The position numbers and the translations under genes are program-made. Positions 25,729 to 35,007 of a DNA stretch of 53,542 nucleotides are shown piece after piece. Origin of the DNA: Micavibrio sp. UBA6139 (GTDB lineage: Bacteria > Pseudomonadota > Alphaproteobacteria > Micavibrionales > Micavibrionaceae); contig DIVF01000021.1 in assembly GCA_002423285.1 (NCBI GenBank), forward strand, positions 1 through 53,542, read 5' to 3'. How positions within the stretch are numbered: the stretch's first letter is position 1; each line of letters begins with the position of its first letter. The notes below the pieces were generated by a model. The model was not told where the DNA came from and made no database searches. It saw only the letters and a list, made by a program, of their open reading frames with translations.

Positions 25729-27079
25729 GAATGTGTTCTTCAATTTTGGGCTCTTTGACGTTTTTGGCATGGTATGAAAACCTGTCTTCAAAACGGCCAC
25801 GATCGGCCGGGTCAATGTCTAGGGTCAGGGTGATGGCGTTGTCTTTATCCTTGCGTGTCAATATGTTAGCGCGGTTATAAAGCCATGCTAACGCTTCGCC
25901 GTCTTCGGGCGGGATAACGTAAGTCACAGTCAATCTGTTCTGACCGACAATGTCCGTAATCATTGATAACAGCGTATCAACACCCACACCTGTCAAAGCC
26001 GACAAGGCCACTTTGCGATCTTCAAACTTCGCATCACGGCGCACATCGCCTTGAATTTCCGGCGGCAGAGCATCGATTTTATTGAGAATCTCAATAATCC
26101 GTGGGTCGGTTTCATAATCGATCTCAAGATCGGTCAGAACAGAGATAACGTCCTGACGCTGGGCCATGGTGTCATGCGTGCTGATATCGCGCACATGCAA
26201 GATGACATCGGCGAATTTGACCTGTTCCAAAGTCGCGCGGAACGCGGCGACAAGGTGCGTTGGCAGGTTGGAAATAAAACCAACCGTATCGGCCAGAATA
26301 ACCTGCTGCGCGTTGGGCAATTTCAACTGGCGCATGGTTGGATCAAGCGTTGCGAACAGCAAATCCTTGGCAAACACGCCTGAACCCGTGATGTGATTGA
26401 ATAAAGTCGATTTTCCGGCATTGGTATAACCGACCAGTGCCACGATCGGGAACGGCGTTTTCTCACGCCCCCTCCGTTGCAAATCACGCGTTTTACGCAC
26501 CTGTTCCAGTTCGCGTTTCAGGCGGGTGATCTTGTCGCGGATCATCCGGCGATCCATCTCGATCTGGGTTTCCCCCGGACCACCCATGAAACCCGCACCA
26601 CCGCGCTGGCGTTCAAGGTGAGTCCATGACCGGACCAGACGCGATTGCTGGTATTCCAGTGCGGCCAGTTCGACTTGAATCTTACCTTCGCTGGTTTGTG
26701 CGCGCGCACCAAAAATCTCAAGGATCAGACCGGTGCGGTCCAATACTTTGGCGTTCCATTCTTTTTCAAGATTGCGTTGCTGGATCGGGGTTAAGGGGTG
26801 ATCGACAATAACAACTGTCGGTTCCAATTCTTCAACCAGCTTGGCGACAAGCTCAACATTTCCCTTACCAAACAGCGTGCCAGGCATGGGGCGTGTCACC
26901 TTGATGGCACGACAATCAATGACTTCCAGCCAGATGGCGCGCGCTAACCCCGCCGCCTCTTCTAAAACATCTTCGATGATACGATTGCCGGTGACGGTCG
27001 ATGCAGAAACAGGCAGGACGGGATGCAGAACAATTGCTGTTCCAACTTCACCGTCCTGACCTTGAAAAGGAGTGTTCAT
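25718..27079 (-). CDS. hflX: GTPase HflX
   Basis: HflX is a ribosome-associated GTPase that rescues or splits stalled ribosomes, notably under stress. The 453-residue protein has the N-terminal HflX domain with the glycine-rich GGAGFMGGPGETQIE stretch (about 160-174). A helical linker precedes the GTPase domain: G1 GYTNAGKST near 216-224, G3 ADTVGFI and G4 NKID. A C-terminal extension of about 45 residues is present (RGRFEDRFSYHAKN). It starts 18 bases after hfq, the arrangement known in many proteobacteria. Confidence 0.97.
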   Translation of the reverse strand: MNTPFQGQDGEVGTAIVLHPVLPVSASTVTGNRIIEDVLEEAAGLARAIWLEVIDCRAIKVTRPMPGTLFGKGNVELVAKLVEELEPTVVIVDHPLTPIQQRNLEKEWNAKVLDRTGLILEIFGARAQTSEGKIQVELAALEYQQSRLVRSWTHLERQRGGAGFMGGPGETQIEMDRRMIRDKITRLKRELEQVRKTRDLQRRGREKTPFPIVALVGYTNAGKSTLFNHITGSGVFAKDLLFATLDPTMRQLKLPNAQQVILADTVGFISNLPTHLVAAFRATLEQVKFADVILHVRDISTHDTMAQRQDVISVLTDLEIDYETDPRIIEILNKIDALPPEIQGDVRRDAKFEDRKVALSALTGVGVDTLLSMITDIVGQNRLTVTYVIPPEDGEALAWLYNRANILTRKDKDNAITLTLDIDPADRGRFEDRFSYHAKNVKEPKIEEHIHAE

Positions 27080-27097
27080 ATATTTTTTATGGGACTC

Positions 27098-27343
27098 TTA
27101 GGCGTCCAGTTTTTCTTCGCCTTCATACAGGGATAATGGCCCTGCAGGCATGATCGTGGAAATAGCATGTTTATATACCAGCTGGACGTGTGCATCGCGG
27201 CGCAGCAGCATACTGAAATTGTCAAACCAAGTTACAACACCCTGAAGTTTCACACCGTTGACCAAAAATACAGTCACAGTCATTTTTTCTTTACGAATTT
27301 TATTCAGGAATACGTCCTGAACATTCTGATTTTTTTCGGCCAT
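27098..27343 (-). CDS. hfq: RNA chaperone Hfq
   Basis: This hexameric Sm-like protein pairs small RNAs with their mRNA targets. It has 81 residues, the usual short alphaproteobacterial length. Sm1 is in VFLVNGVKLQGVVTWFDNF, and Sm2 carries the YKHAISTI motif. The poly-A/U-binding residues are conserved (QDVFLNKIRKEK near the start). The upstream 115 bases are AT-rich and hold the terminator of the preceding HAD gene, so hfq probably has its own promoter, although no strong -35/-10 pair is visible. Confidence 0.98.
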   Translation of the reverse strand: MAEKNQNVQDVFLNKIRKEKMTVTVFLVNGVKLQGVVTWFDNFSMLLRRDAHVQLVYKHAISTIMPAGPLSLYEGEEKLDA

Positions 27344-27410
27344 TTTTTTATCCTATTTTTTTGTTTGTTTTTGTACTTATGTTTTTATGAACTTAAGCTG
27401 ACCTTTTAAT

Positions 27411-27439
27411 AAAGAAAAAGGGGGGCAAGAGCAACCCCC
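27411..27439 (-). terminator. Intrinsic terminator after the HAD gene
   Basis: On the minus strand a G5 arm and a C-rich arm surround a short loop (GGGGGTTGCTCTTGCCCCCC) and are followed by TTTTTCTTT. It lies about 20 bases after the stop of the HAD hydrolase and before hfq. It therefore separates the ntrYX-dat-HAD transcript from hfq-hflX. Confidence 0.75.
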
Positions 27440-27460
27440 GCTTACCGCTCATTCGGTATA

Positions 27461-28135
27461 TTAGAGGATCAATTTATGTTGATTTGCGGGCAGGAAAAGG
27501 GCGACAGCAAGTTCTTCGCAATTTTTCGCGACCATTTCGGGATTATGCTTTTGAATAAGGGGGTTATTGGGTTGGCTGTGGTACAAAAACGCGGTTTTGC
27601 AACCCGCCGCCCCGGCACACAGTAAATCTGTTTCCGTATCGCCGACATAAAGAACATGCGGCCCCGGCTTTAATCCAGCATTGCTCAACGCCAGAACCAA
27701 CGGGTCCCCTTCCGGCTTGTCGCGTGCGGCCACCCCGGCCCCGACAATCGCCTTGAAGTATTTATCCCAGCCCAGATGGGTGACTTCACGCACTAAAAAT
27801 GCCTGACGTTTATTACTGACAACACCCATTGGCACATTGGCCTGATGCAGGGCATCGAGCAGCGCATCCGCACCATCCATCGTCACCAGATTTTGCAGAT
27901 GGTTGCTTTCCATGAACTTGGCCAGAACATCCATCGCGGCGGCGGAATTCGCACCATAGACTTTCGGGTACAACTCAACAGATGAATATTTCATGTTGTC
28001 TTTGTATTCATCAAACGTCCATTCCGGGAAACCGAAATGCATCCGCACATGATTGTGTGCCGAAAAAATGAATTTCAGGGATTCAACCAACGTCCCGTCC
28101 CAGTCAAAAAATACAGCCTCAGGCAACGATGTCAT
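27461..28135 (-). CDS. HAD-superfamily phosphatase (phosphoglycolate phosphatase-like)
   Basis: This 224-residue HAD hydrolase has motif I DWDGTLVES (nucleophile Asp12), motif II VVSNKR and motif III/IV KPEGDPLVLAL with VGDTETDLLCAGAAG. The helical cap between them is of the C1 type, as in Gph and pyrophosphatase PpaX. The natural substrate is unknown. Its first 17 bases overlap the end of the transaminase gene, so they are translated together. A strong terminator follows. Confidence 0.9.
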   Translation of the reverse strand: MTSLPEAVFFDWDGTLVESLKFIFSAHNHVRMHFGFPEWTFDEYKDNMKYSSVELYPKVYGANSAAAMDVLAKFMESNHLQNLVTMDGADALLDALHQANVPMGVVSNKRQAFLVREVTHLGWDKYFKAIVGAGVAARDKPEGDPLVLALSNAGLKPGPHVLYVGDTETDLLCAGAAGCKTAFLYHSQPNNPLIQKHNPEMVAKNCEELAVALFLPANQHKLIL

Positions 28136-29024
28136 CTTCTAAATCCGCGTTCCATTTCACAAATTCACCGCGCCGACCATCGGCATACAGGCGGTATTCA
28201 TCATATAATTTCTGCGTCACCGGCCCCGGTTCCCCTGTGCCAATGATATGGCCGTCCAGATTGGTGATTGGCACGATAAGTGCTACAGCACTGCTATTAA
28301 AGGCTTCCTGCGCGTCATAGGCTTCCTGAACCGTAAACGCCCGTTCCTGAATTTTGATCTTTAAATCAGCGCATATTTTTTCAAGGGCGGTGCGTGTGAC
28401 ACCGCGCAGGATCGATGGGGTTGCATTGCGTGTGACCAAAACGCCGTCCTGCGTTACGATCCATGCATTACTGGATGAACCTTCGGTGATGTAACCCTCA
28501 TCATCCACCAGCCACGCGTCATAGGCCCCGGCGTCATTGGCTTCTTGTTTCGCCAGAACCTGTGCCAGCAATCCAGTGGTTTTAATATCGCGACGTTTCC
28601 AACGGAGGTCTGGAACGGTGATGGCTGTTGCGCCCTTTTTCACTTTTGCATTGTTATCAAACTGGAATGAACGCGCGGTCAGAACCAATGAAGACGGCGT
28701 ATAATTCGCCGGAAACGGGAAGTCACGTTTGGCAACGCCACGGGTCACTTGAATGTAAATATTCGCGTTTTTAAGACGATTTCTGCGTAAAATCTCACGA
28801 ATAATGAATTTCAGTGAATTGCGCGTGACCGGCATATCCATGGAGAGTTCAGACAGCGAACGCTGCAAACGGTCCAAATGACCCTGCTCATCGGCCAGCT
28901 TGCCATTGATGCACGCAACAACTTCATAAACGCTGTCGGCAAATTGAAAACCACGATCTTCGATATGCACGCATGCTTCATCATGGGCGACGTAAGTTCC
29001 ATTCACATAGGCATAGCGTGGCAT
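28119..29024 (-). CDS. dat: D-amino-acid transaminase
   Basis: This fold-type IV PLP enzyme of 301 residues would interconvert D-alanine and D-glutamate for cell-wall precursors. The catalytic lysine is in RDIKTTGLLAQ. The N-terminus AYVNGTYVAHDEACVHIEDRGFQFADSVYEVV and the TEGSSSNAWIV block match D-amino acid aminotransferases. A branched-chain or 4-amino-4-deoxychorismate lyase identity is less likely. In alphaproteobacteria this gene is often found between ntrX and hfq, as here. Confidence 0.9.
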   Translation of the reverse strand: MPRYAYVNGTYVAHDEACVHIEDRGFQFADSVYEVVACINGKLADEQGHLDRLQRSLSELSMDMPVTRNSLKFIIREILRRNRLKNANIYIQVTRGVAKRDFPFPANYTPSSLVLTARSFQFDNNAKVKKGATAITVPDLRWKRRDIKTTGLLAQVLAKQEANDAGAYDAWLVDDEGYITEGSSSNAWIVTQDGVLVTRNATPSILRGVTRTALEKICADLKIKIQERAFTVQEAYDAQEAFNSSAVALIVPITNLDGHIIGTGEPGPVTQKLYDEYRLYADGRRGEFVKWNADLEDDIVA

Positions 29025-29054
29025 AACGGGATGACTTCTTTCTGATATTTCTTT

Positions 29055-30476
29055 TTAAGCTGTTTTTTCGATCGGGTCAGAATCGCTATCGCCCAACCTG
29101 TCGGAGACAGCAATGCCGAGTGATTTTAATTTGCGGTGCAGGGCTGAACGCTCCATCCCGACAAACTGCGATGTCTTTGAAATATTGCCACGGAAGCGTT
29201 TGATTTGCGCTTCAAGATAATCACGTTCAAATTGCTCCCGCGCATCACGCAAAGGCATCAAAACCAACCCCTGCCCCAAGGTCGCCGCAGCGCCCTTTTC
29301 TGGCAGATTTCCGGTGATTTCCGGGGGTAATTGGTCGGCGCGAACCTCATCTGTTGAGGGCGCATTCATAATCATGATCCATTCAATTGTGTTGCGCAAT
29401 TGGCGCACATTTCCCGGCCAATTATAGGCCTGCATCGCGGCCAGCGCACCGCCCGATAATGCCCGGCGCGGTACACCGTTATTGGTTGCATATTGGTTCA
29501 GGAAATAATCGGCCAGCATGGCAATGTCATCGGCGCGTTCCGCCAGTGATGGCATGCGCAGCGGCACGACGCTCAAACGGTAATACAAATCCTGACGGAA
29601 ATGTCCGTCATGAATGGCCTGTAACAAATCGCGGTTGGTGGAGGCAAGAATACGCACATCAACCTGCACCGGATCTTTACCGCCAACGCGGGTGAATTTT
29701 TGTTCCTGCAGGACGCGCACAATCTTGCCCTGTGTTTCCAATGGCATATCGGAAACTTCATCCAGCAACAACGTGCCGCCATTGGCCTGTTCAAGAACGC
29801 CGATCTTTTCCGGTTCACCGCCAATACCGTCCACCGAGCCAAAAAGCTCAATTTCAAGGCGTTCCGGCAGTAAAGTGGCGCAGTTCAACGATAAAAACGG
29901 GGCCGTGGCGCGGGTGGACATTTTATGGATGACACGCGCAGCCAAGTCTTTCCCTGTCCCCGGTTCCCCGGTAATCAGGACGCGGCTATTAGTGGGGCCA
30001 ACACGTTCTAAAACTTGTTTCAAATTGGCAATCGCCGCCGATGAACCGCTTAAGTCTGTTGGGCTATCGCTGCGCTGGCGTAGTTGCTGGTTTTCGCGTT
30101 TCAACTGCGCGTTTTCAAGCGCGCGCGAAATCATCAGGAGCAGACGATCTGTCTTGAATGGTTTTTCAATGAAATCATAAGCACCGAGCTTGATAGCGTT
30201 CACGGCCGTTTCAATTGTGCCGTGACCGCTGATCATCAGAACAGGCGTCAATGGATGCTCTGACTTGATCTTTTGTAAAATCTTCAGGCCGTCTTCATCG
30301 CCCTGCTGCAACCAAATGTCGAGGATGGCGAGGGACGGAACACGTTCTTCAATCCGTTGGTAGGCTTGCTCCGCCGTCGCGGCCTGACGCGTGGCATAGC
30401 CTTCATCCTCCAGAATTCCCTGGATCAGACGGCGGATGTCATCTTCATCATCAACAATCAGAATGTCTGTGGCCAT
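29055..30476 (-). CDS. ntrX: Nitrogen regulation response regulator NtrX
   Basis: This 473-residue NtrC-family regulator has a receiver (VDDEDD at 8-13, acceptor Asp53, KPF lysine). A AAA+ domain has Walker A GEPGTGKD (170-177) and Walker B LLLDEVSDM. A C-terminal Fis-type helix-turn-helix reads RFRGNISKTSQFVGMERSALHRKL. The GAFTGA loop that contacts sigma-54 is missing: between ELFGS and GVLEQANGG there is only VDGIGGEPEKI. NtrX of alphaproteobacteria is known to lack it and so does not act as a classical sigma-54 activator. It pairs with NtrY, 17 bases upstream, and controls respiratory, envelope or nitrogen genes in related organisms. Confidence 0.96.
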   Translation of the reverse strand: MATDILIVDDEDDIRRLIQGILEDEGYATRQAATAEQAYQRIEERVPSLAILDIWLQQGDEDGLKILQKIKSEHPLTPVLMISGHGTIETAVNAIKLGAYDFIEKPFKTDRLLLMISRALENAQLKRENQQLRQRSDSPTDLSGSSAAIANLKQVLERVGPTNSRVLITGEPGTGKDLAARVIHKMSTRATAPFLSLNCATLLPERLEIELFGSVDGIGGEPEKIGVLEQANGGTLLLDEVSDMPLETQGKIVRVLQEQKFTRVGGKDPVQVDVRILASTNRDLLQAIHDGHFRQDLYYRLSVVPLRMPSLAERADDIAMLADYFLNQYATNNGVPRRALSGGALAAMQAYNWPGNVRQLRNTIEWIMIMNAPSTDEVRADQLPPEITGNLPEKGAAATLGQGLVLMPLRDAREQFERDYLEAQIKRFRGNISKTSQFVGMERSALHRKLKSLGIAVSDRLGDSDSDPIEKTA

Positions 30477-30493
30477 ATCAACAACTTCACTTT

Positions 30494-32782
30494 TTAAACA
30501 GCAACGGCTTCGGCGCGGTCCAGCGGGAAAACAAGAATAACAGTCGCCCCCCCCAAATCAACCCAACCCGGATATTCCCGGACCCAGTCCGGCAGGCCCA
30601 GAATAACCTTTCCTTTGTGATCGTCCATGATCTTTTTAACAATCGCCAAACCAAGCCCCGTGCCCTTTTCCCGGTGGGTGACGTAGGGTTCTGTCAGGCG
30701 GTCGGGGTCCACGCCCTTTGGCAGGCCGGGACCGTTATCATTGACCACAATCACAATATTGGCATTCCCTTGATCCATCATGACGGTCAGGCGGATTTTC
30801 CCCATCGGGTCATTTATCGCATCGATGGCGTTTTGCAAAACATTGGTCAGGGCTTGGCGCACCTGTTGTGCGTCAACATGGGCGAACAGGGGGACGGTTT
30901 TATCAATGATCCCGGCCAGGGTGATTTGCATGTCCGGGTGGGCTTGCTGCTGGAACACCTGCATATCGCGGATGATGGTGGCCAGATTTTCCTGTTTCAT
31001 GACCGCTTCGGGCATCCGGGCAAAGGATGAGAACTCATTGACCATCCGGCCAATATCACCGACATGGTGAATAATGGTGTCGGTGCATTGTTCAAATGTT
31101 TCCGGGTCATCATGGATTTGTTTCAAGTACTTACGCTTCAAACGCTCCGCCGAAAGCTGGATCGGAGTCAGCGGGTTTTTAATCTCATGCGCGATCCGGC
31201 GGGCCACATCAGCCCAGGCGGATTTGCGCTGGGCGGATTGCAGCTCGGTAATATCATCAAACGTCAAAACCGCGCCCATATCCTGCTCGCCGATCAATTC
31301 GATGGCGATCCGGACGAAAAGGGTGCGCCGCGCCCCGCCATCCTTGGGCTGGTACGGGATTTCGGCCTGAGTCATGCGGCCCGGTTTCTGCACGGCCTGT
31401 TCCAGCAAAGTCTTCAGTTCCGGCAAGATATCGGTGATCTGCTGACCGATCAGCGCTCTGGCTTCCGACTGCAACAACTGGGCGGTCGAAGTATTCACCA
31501 GCGTAATCTTGCCATCCTTATCCAAACCCACCACCCCGGATGATACCCCGGCCAGAACCGTTTCGGTGAAGCGGCGGCGCTGGTCAAGCTGGCGGTTGGC
31601 GGTAATCAGCTCTTCCCGCTGGTCCTTGATCTGCAGGGTCATGCGGTTGAACGCCTTGGCCAGCACGTCAAATTCGTCAATCGACTTGCCTTCCGGGACC
31701 CGCGCGGTCAAATCCCCCGCCCGAACCCGGTCGGCGGCAGTAATCAGCCCCGAAATCGGACTTGCCAGCTGCCGTGCCAGCACCAGACCAAACCAGATTG
31801 CCGCCAGCACCAAAAGCAGGGCGACAACCACAAAGATCATAATCATCATGACCTGCAAATCGGCCCGCTGGGATTCCAGCAGCTCATATTCCTCAACCGA
31901 CTTCATCGTGGCATCCAGACGGGACTGGACCATCGGGTCCACCATCCGGCCAACGAACAGATAGGCGTCCGAAAAGCTGGTCAATTTGACGAGGGCGCGA
32001 ATGCGTTCATCCCCCGCCTTGGTCAACATGACAACCTCCCCTGTACGTGCCTCTTCCAGGGCCGTATCAGGCAGGGTGTCAAAGGCCATGGAGAAGGCCA
32101 AACCCGTCGAAAGGACTGCCTTACCTTCGCCATTAAAGATAATGGCTTCGGAAAAATTCCGAAGGAAAGACTGGGTTTGCAGGAATTTTTCGAACCCCTT
32201 CTGGTTATCGGTCAGAGACTCGGCTGAGCGGTCAAGGTCATTGGCCATGGCCAGAATATCGGCGCGGATGACCTGTTGGTGCTCCGCCATGTACGCTTCG
32301 GCGAACGCTTCGGATTGGTGAATTGTGTTCCTGATCCGTTCACTGAACCAGCTTTGCAGGCCGTAATGAAAGAACGTGGCCGAGAAAATCGTCATGATAA
32401 TGGCCGGGGCTGCGGCCAGCAGACCAAAAATCAGGACCAGCCGGACATGTAGCTTTGACCCCGCCTGTCCCTTCCGCCGCCCACTCCACAACGCCACCAT
32501 GCGCGAAGCGATCAACATGACCAGAACCAGCAGAATAACCAGATCGGCAATCAACAGCCATAAAACCGTATCCGGGTCCTTACCAAAGGGCGGCGCTTCC
32601 GTCAGGGCCGCATAGGTCAAAATCCCCGACAAAACGGCGGCCAAGACCAGCCCCAGCGTCAGGGCACGGGCCAAACGCTGGCGGACCCGTCCGGGCAGGC
32701 GCGGAATAAAGCGCCACAGGAAGGACGGGATCAGACTTCTGATGCTGAGTGGTCGGGGTCTGGCGATACGCAAGGGGTCCAA
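30494..32782 (-). CDS. ntrY: Sensor histidine kinase NtrY
   Basis: This 762-residue membrane kinase is the partner of NtrX. Three or four membrane helices fill the first 140 residues. An extracytoplasmic region of about 150 residues follows, then another helix (near 315-335) leading into a HAMP domain. A PAS domain begins at TETVLAGVSSGVVGLDKDG. The dimerisation domain has RRIAHEIKNPLTP with His532 as phosphoacceptor. The ATPase has an N-box NVLQNAIDAI and VNDNGPGLP, GTGLGLAIV. It is divergent from ispDF with 68 bases between. The start is not certain to within about 20 codons. Confidence 0.95.
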   Translation of the reverse strand: MDPLRIARPRPLSIRSLIPSFLWRFIPRLPGRVRQRLARALTLGLVLAAVLSGILTYAALTEAPPFGKDPDTVLWLLIADLVILLVLVMLIASRMVALWSGRRKGQAGSKLHVRLVLIFGLLAAAPAIIMTIFSATFFHYGLQSWFSERIRNTIHQSEAFAEAYMAEHQQVIRADILAMANDLDRSAESLTDNQKGFEKFLQTQSFLRNFSEAIIFNGEGKAVLSTGLAFSMAFDTLPDTALEEARTGEVVMLTKAGDERIRALVKLTSFSDAYLFVGRMVDPMVQSRLDATMKSVEEYELLESQRADLQVMMIMIFVVVALLLVLAAIWFGLVLARQLASPISGLITAADRVRAGDLTARVPEGKSIDEFDVLAKAFNRMTLQIKDQREELITANRQLDQRRRFTETVLAGVSSGVVGLDKDGKITLVNTSTAQLLQSEARALIGQQITDILPELKTLLEQAVQKPGRMTQAEIPYQPKDGGARRTLFVRIAIELIGEQDMGAVLTFDDITELQSAQRKSAWADVARRIAHEIKNPLTPIQLSAERLKRKYLKQIHDDPETFEQCTDTIIHHVGDIGRMVNEFSSFARMPEAVMKQENLATIIRDMQVFQQQAHPDMQITLAGIIDKTVPLFAHVDAQQVRQALTNVLQNAIDAINDPMGKIRLTVMMDQGNANIVIVVNDNGPGLPKGVDPDRLTEPYVTHREKGTGLGLAIVKKIMDDHKGKVILGLPDWVREYPGWVDLGGATVILVFPLDRAEAVAV

Positions 32783-32850
32783 TCCATCCGGGGGGTTTAC
32801 TTTATCAATCGGCAGAAGTATCTAGTCAGCTGGAACGGATGGCAAGATAG

Positions 32851-34044
32851 ATGACTATGGAAAGCCTTGCAAGTGCTGATAAAACGCCCCGCTTTTCGGT
32901 CCTGATTGTGGCCGGGGGGGCTGGAACACGCCTTGGCGGGCCCTTGCCGAAACAGTACCAGAAAATTGGCGATTTTACTGTTTTAGAACAATCGATTAAG
33001 GCGTTTTTGTCATGTGAAAATCTAAACCAAGTCCGGCTCGTTTGCGATCCATCGCATGCAGATTTGGTTCAAGGAACACTCACCCGCTTTAATTTGCCCT
33101 CCCCTGCCGTATCTGGAGCATCAAGAAAACATAGTGTTTATAATGGATTGCAGTCTTTTTCTAATCTAAAAGATGATGAAATCATTCTCATCCATGATGG
33201 CGCTCGTCCACTGGTGACAAAAGACGAAATTCAGGCCTTGGTGAAAGCTGTGAATAACTCCGGCGCGGCCACGCTGGCATGCCCGGTGGCCGATACTTTA
33301 CGACGGGAGGCCGATATTATTGATCGCAACGGTCTTTGGGCGATTCAAACCCCGCAAGGCTTCCGGGCGGGCATCCTGCGCACGGCCCACAACACCTTCC
33401 AAAACCGGGACGACTTCACCGATGATTCCGGTATGGTTGGGGCCATGGGTCATGAGGTCACTTTGGTCCCCGGCAACCGCCGCAATTTCAAAATCACCAC
33501 CGCCGACGATTTGGCGCTAGCGAGAGAAATCATGAACACCCCCGAAACCCGCACTGCCCTTGGCTTTGATGTTCACGCCTTTGACCCGGCCAAACCCGGC
33601 CCGATCCGTCTGGGCGGGGTCGATATTCCCTTTGACCGGAACCTGTCCGGGCATTCCGATGCCGATGTCGGTTTGCACGCCATTACCGATGCCATGCTCG
33701 GCACCATTGCCGCCGGAGATATTGGTCAGCATTTCCCCCCGTCTGACCCGCAATGGAAGGGTGCAGACAGCACAATTTTTCTGGCCCACGCCGTTAAGCT
33801 ATTACATGAGAAAAATGCTGTAATTACCTTGATTGATTTAACTTTTATGTGTGAGGAACCAAAGATTGGCCCGCACCGTGAAGCCATGCAGGCGGTCATT
33901 GCACGCGTCACGGGTGTTTCAACCGATCGCATCTCGATCAAGGCGACAACGACCGAAAAACTGGGCTTCACCGGACGGGGTGAAGGCATTGCTGCGCAAG
34001 CCCTTGTCACCATCCAGATTCCCACCCTACAATCCCCGGCATGA
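32851..34044 (+). CDS. ispDF: Bifunctional IspD/IspF isoprenoid enzyme
   Basis: This fused MEP-pathway enzyme has 397 residues. Residues about 15-230 are 4-diphosphocytidyl-2C-methyl-D-erythritol synthase (VAGGAGTRLGG..PKQY CTP loop, then HDGARPLV). Residues about 231-397 are 2C-methyl-D-erythritol 2,4-cyclodiphosphate synthase (GFDVHAFDP zinc motif, LSGHSDADV, ATTTEKLGFTGRGEGIA). The two activities flank IspE in the pathway. Fusion is common in alphaproteobacteria. The ATG ACT ATG start leaves a two-codon ambiguity. It overlaps pgpA by four bases. Confidence 0.97.
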   Translation: MTMESLASADKTPRFSVLIVAGGAGTRLGGPLPKQYQKIGDFTVLEQSIKAFLSCENLNQVRLVCDPSHADLVQGTLTRFNLPSPAVSGASRKHSVYNGLQSFSNLKDDEIILIHDGARPLVTKDEIQALVKAVNNSGAATLACPVADTLRREADIIDRNGLWAIQTPQGFRAGILRTAHNTFQNRDDFTDDSGMVGAMGHEVTLVPGNRRNFKITTADDLALAREIMNTPETRTALGFDVHAFDPAKPGPIRLGGVDIPFDRNLSGHSDADVGLHAITDAMLGTIAAGDIGQHFPPSDPQWKGADSTIFLAHAVKLLHEKNAVITLIDLTFMCEEPKIGPHREAMQAVIARVTGVSTDRISIKATTTEKLGFTGRGEGIAAQALVTIQIPTLQSPA

Positions 34045-34532
34045 AAGCCATGAAGCCAATTCCCAAGCTGCGCTTTACCGCCCCCGAAACCCTGATTGCG
34101 ACATGGTTCGGGTGCGGGTTACTGCGCCCGGCACCGGGAAGTTGGGGCAGCCTTGGGGCGATGCCCTTTGGGATTATTATCCTTGTTCTGGGGGGGCCAG
34201 TTATTCTGGCTGTCATGGCCGCCCTGTTATTCCCGGTTGGCATTTGGGCCACCAAACAGGTTTTGAAGGCCTCCGGCGAAGATACCGACCCACAAGTCAT
34301 TGTGGTCGATGAAGTGGTGGGAATGTGGATTGCCCTGCTTCCGGCGTTGGCCAACCCCGTCCATCTGGTTTTGGCTTTTATCCTGTTCCGGGTCTTTGAT
34401 GCCCTGAAACCGTGGCCGGTCTCCTTCTTTGACCAGAAAGTCCCCGGTGCTTACGGGGTCATGCTGGATGACGTGGCCGCCGGGATTATGGCGGCTCTTT
34501 GCCTGATCGGGGTACGCTATGTCGGATTTTAA
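34041..34532 (+). CDS. pgpA: Phosphatidylglycerophosphatase A
   Basis: This membrane phosphatase converts phosphatidylglycerophosphate to phosphatidylglycerol. The 163-residue protein has three to four membrane helices and the family's motifs: TWFGCGLLRPAPGSWGSL, VVDEVVGMWIAL, FRVFDALKPWPV and DDVAAGI. The start overlaps ispDF as ATGA. A second ATG three codons in is possible. The 3' end overlaps the next gene by 14 bases. Confidence 0.95.
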   Translation: MKAMKPIPKLRFTAPETLIATWFGCGLLRPAPGSWGSLGAMPFGIIILVLGGPVILAVMAALLFPVGIWATKQVLKASGEDTDPQVIVVDEVVGMWIALLPALANPVHLVLAFILFRVFDALKPWPVSFFDQKVPGAYGVMLDDVAAGIMAALCLIGVRYVGF

Positions 34533-35007
34533 GGGCCTTGTCGAACAAATCAGTATTGAACTCAAAAACCGCGGCATGATGATAGCCACAGCCGAGTCCT
34601 GCACCGGCGGAATGGTCGCAGCGGCAATCACCGCCCGGCCCGGTTCTTCTTCAGTTTTTGATAGAGGTTTCGTTACTTACTCCTATGAATCTAAAGAAGA
34701 ATTATTAAATGTTTCACGTGAAATTCTGGAAAAGCACGGCGCAGTGAGCCCGGAATGCGCCGTCGCCATGGCGCATGGGGCACTGGACCGTAGCTGGGCC
34801 GATCTTGCTATCTCCATCACCGGAATTGCCGGGCCAGATGGTGGGATGGAGGGAAAACCTGTTGGTCTCGTCTATATCGGCTATGGCCTGCGTGATGGCC
34901 CGGTTGAGGTTCAAGAACACCATTTTTCCGGTGACCGGGATTTGGTGCGGGAACAAACTGTCACTGCCGCCCTGACCCTTGCCCTTACGACCCTGAAAGG
35001 GCTTTAA
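34519..35007 (+). CDS. CinA-family nicotinamide-nucleotide amidase
   Basis: This protein deamidates NMN to nicotinate mononucleotide in NAD recycling, as PncC and the C-terminal domain of CinA do. The 162-residue protein is only the CinA C-terminal domain. Its signature residues are ATAESCTGGMVAAAIT near the N-terminus (catalytic Ser), FVTYSYESKEELLNV, and SITGIAGPDGGMEGKPVGLVY. The N-terminal molybdopterin-like domain of full CinA is absent. The ispDF-pgpA-cinA order is frequent in alphaproteobacteria, usually near coq10 and lipA, as here. Confidence 0.93.
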   Translation: MSDFKGLVEQISIELKNRGMMIATAESCTGGMVAAAITARPGSSSVFDRGFVTYSYESKEELLNVSREILEKHGAVSPECAVAMAHGALDRSWADLAISITGIAGPDGGMEGKPVGLVYIGYGLRDGPVEVQEHHFSGDRDLVREQTVTAALTLALTTLKGL

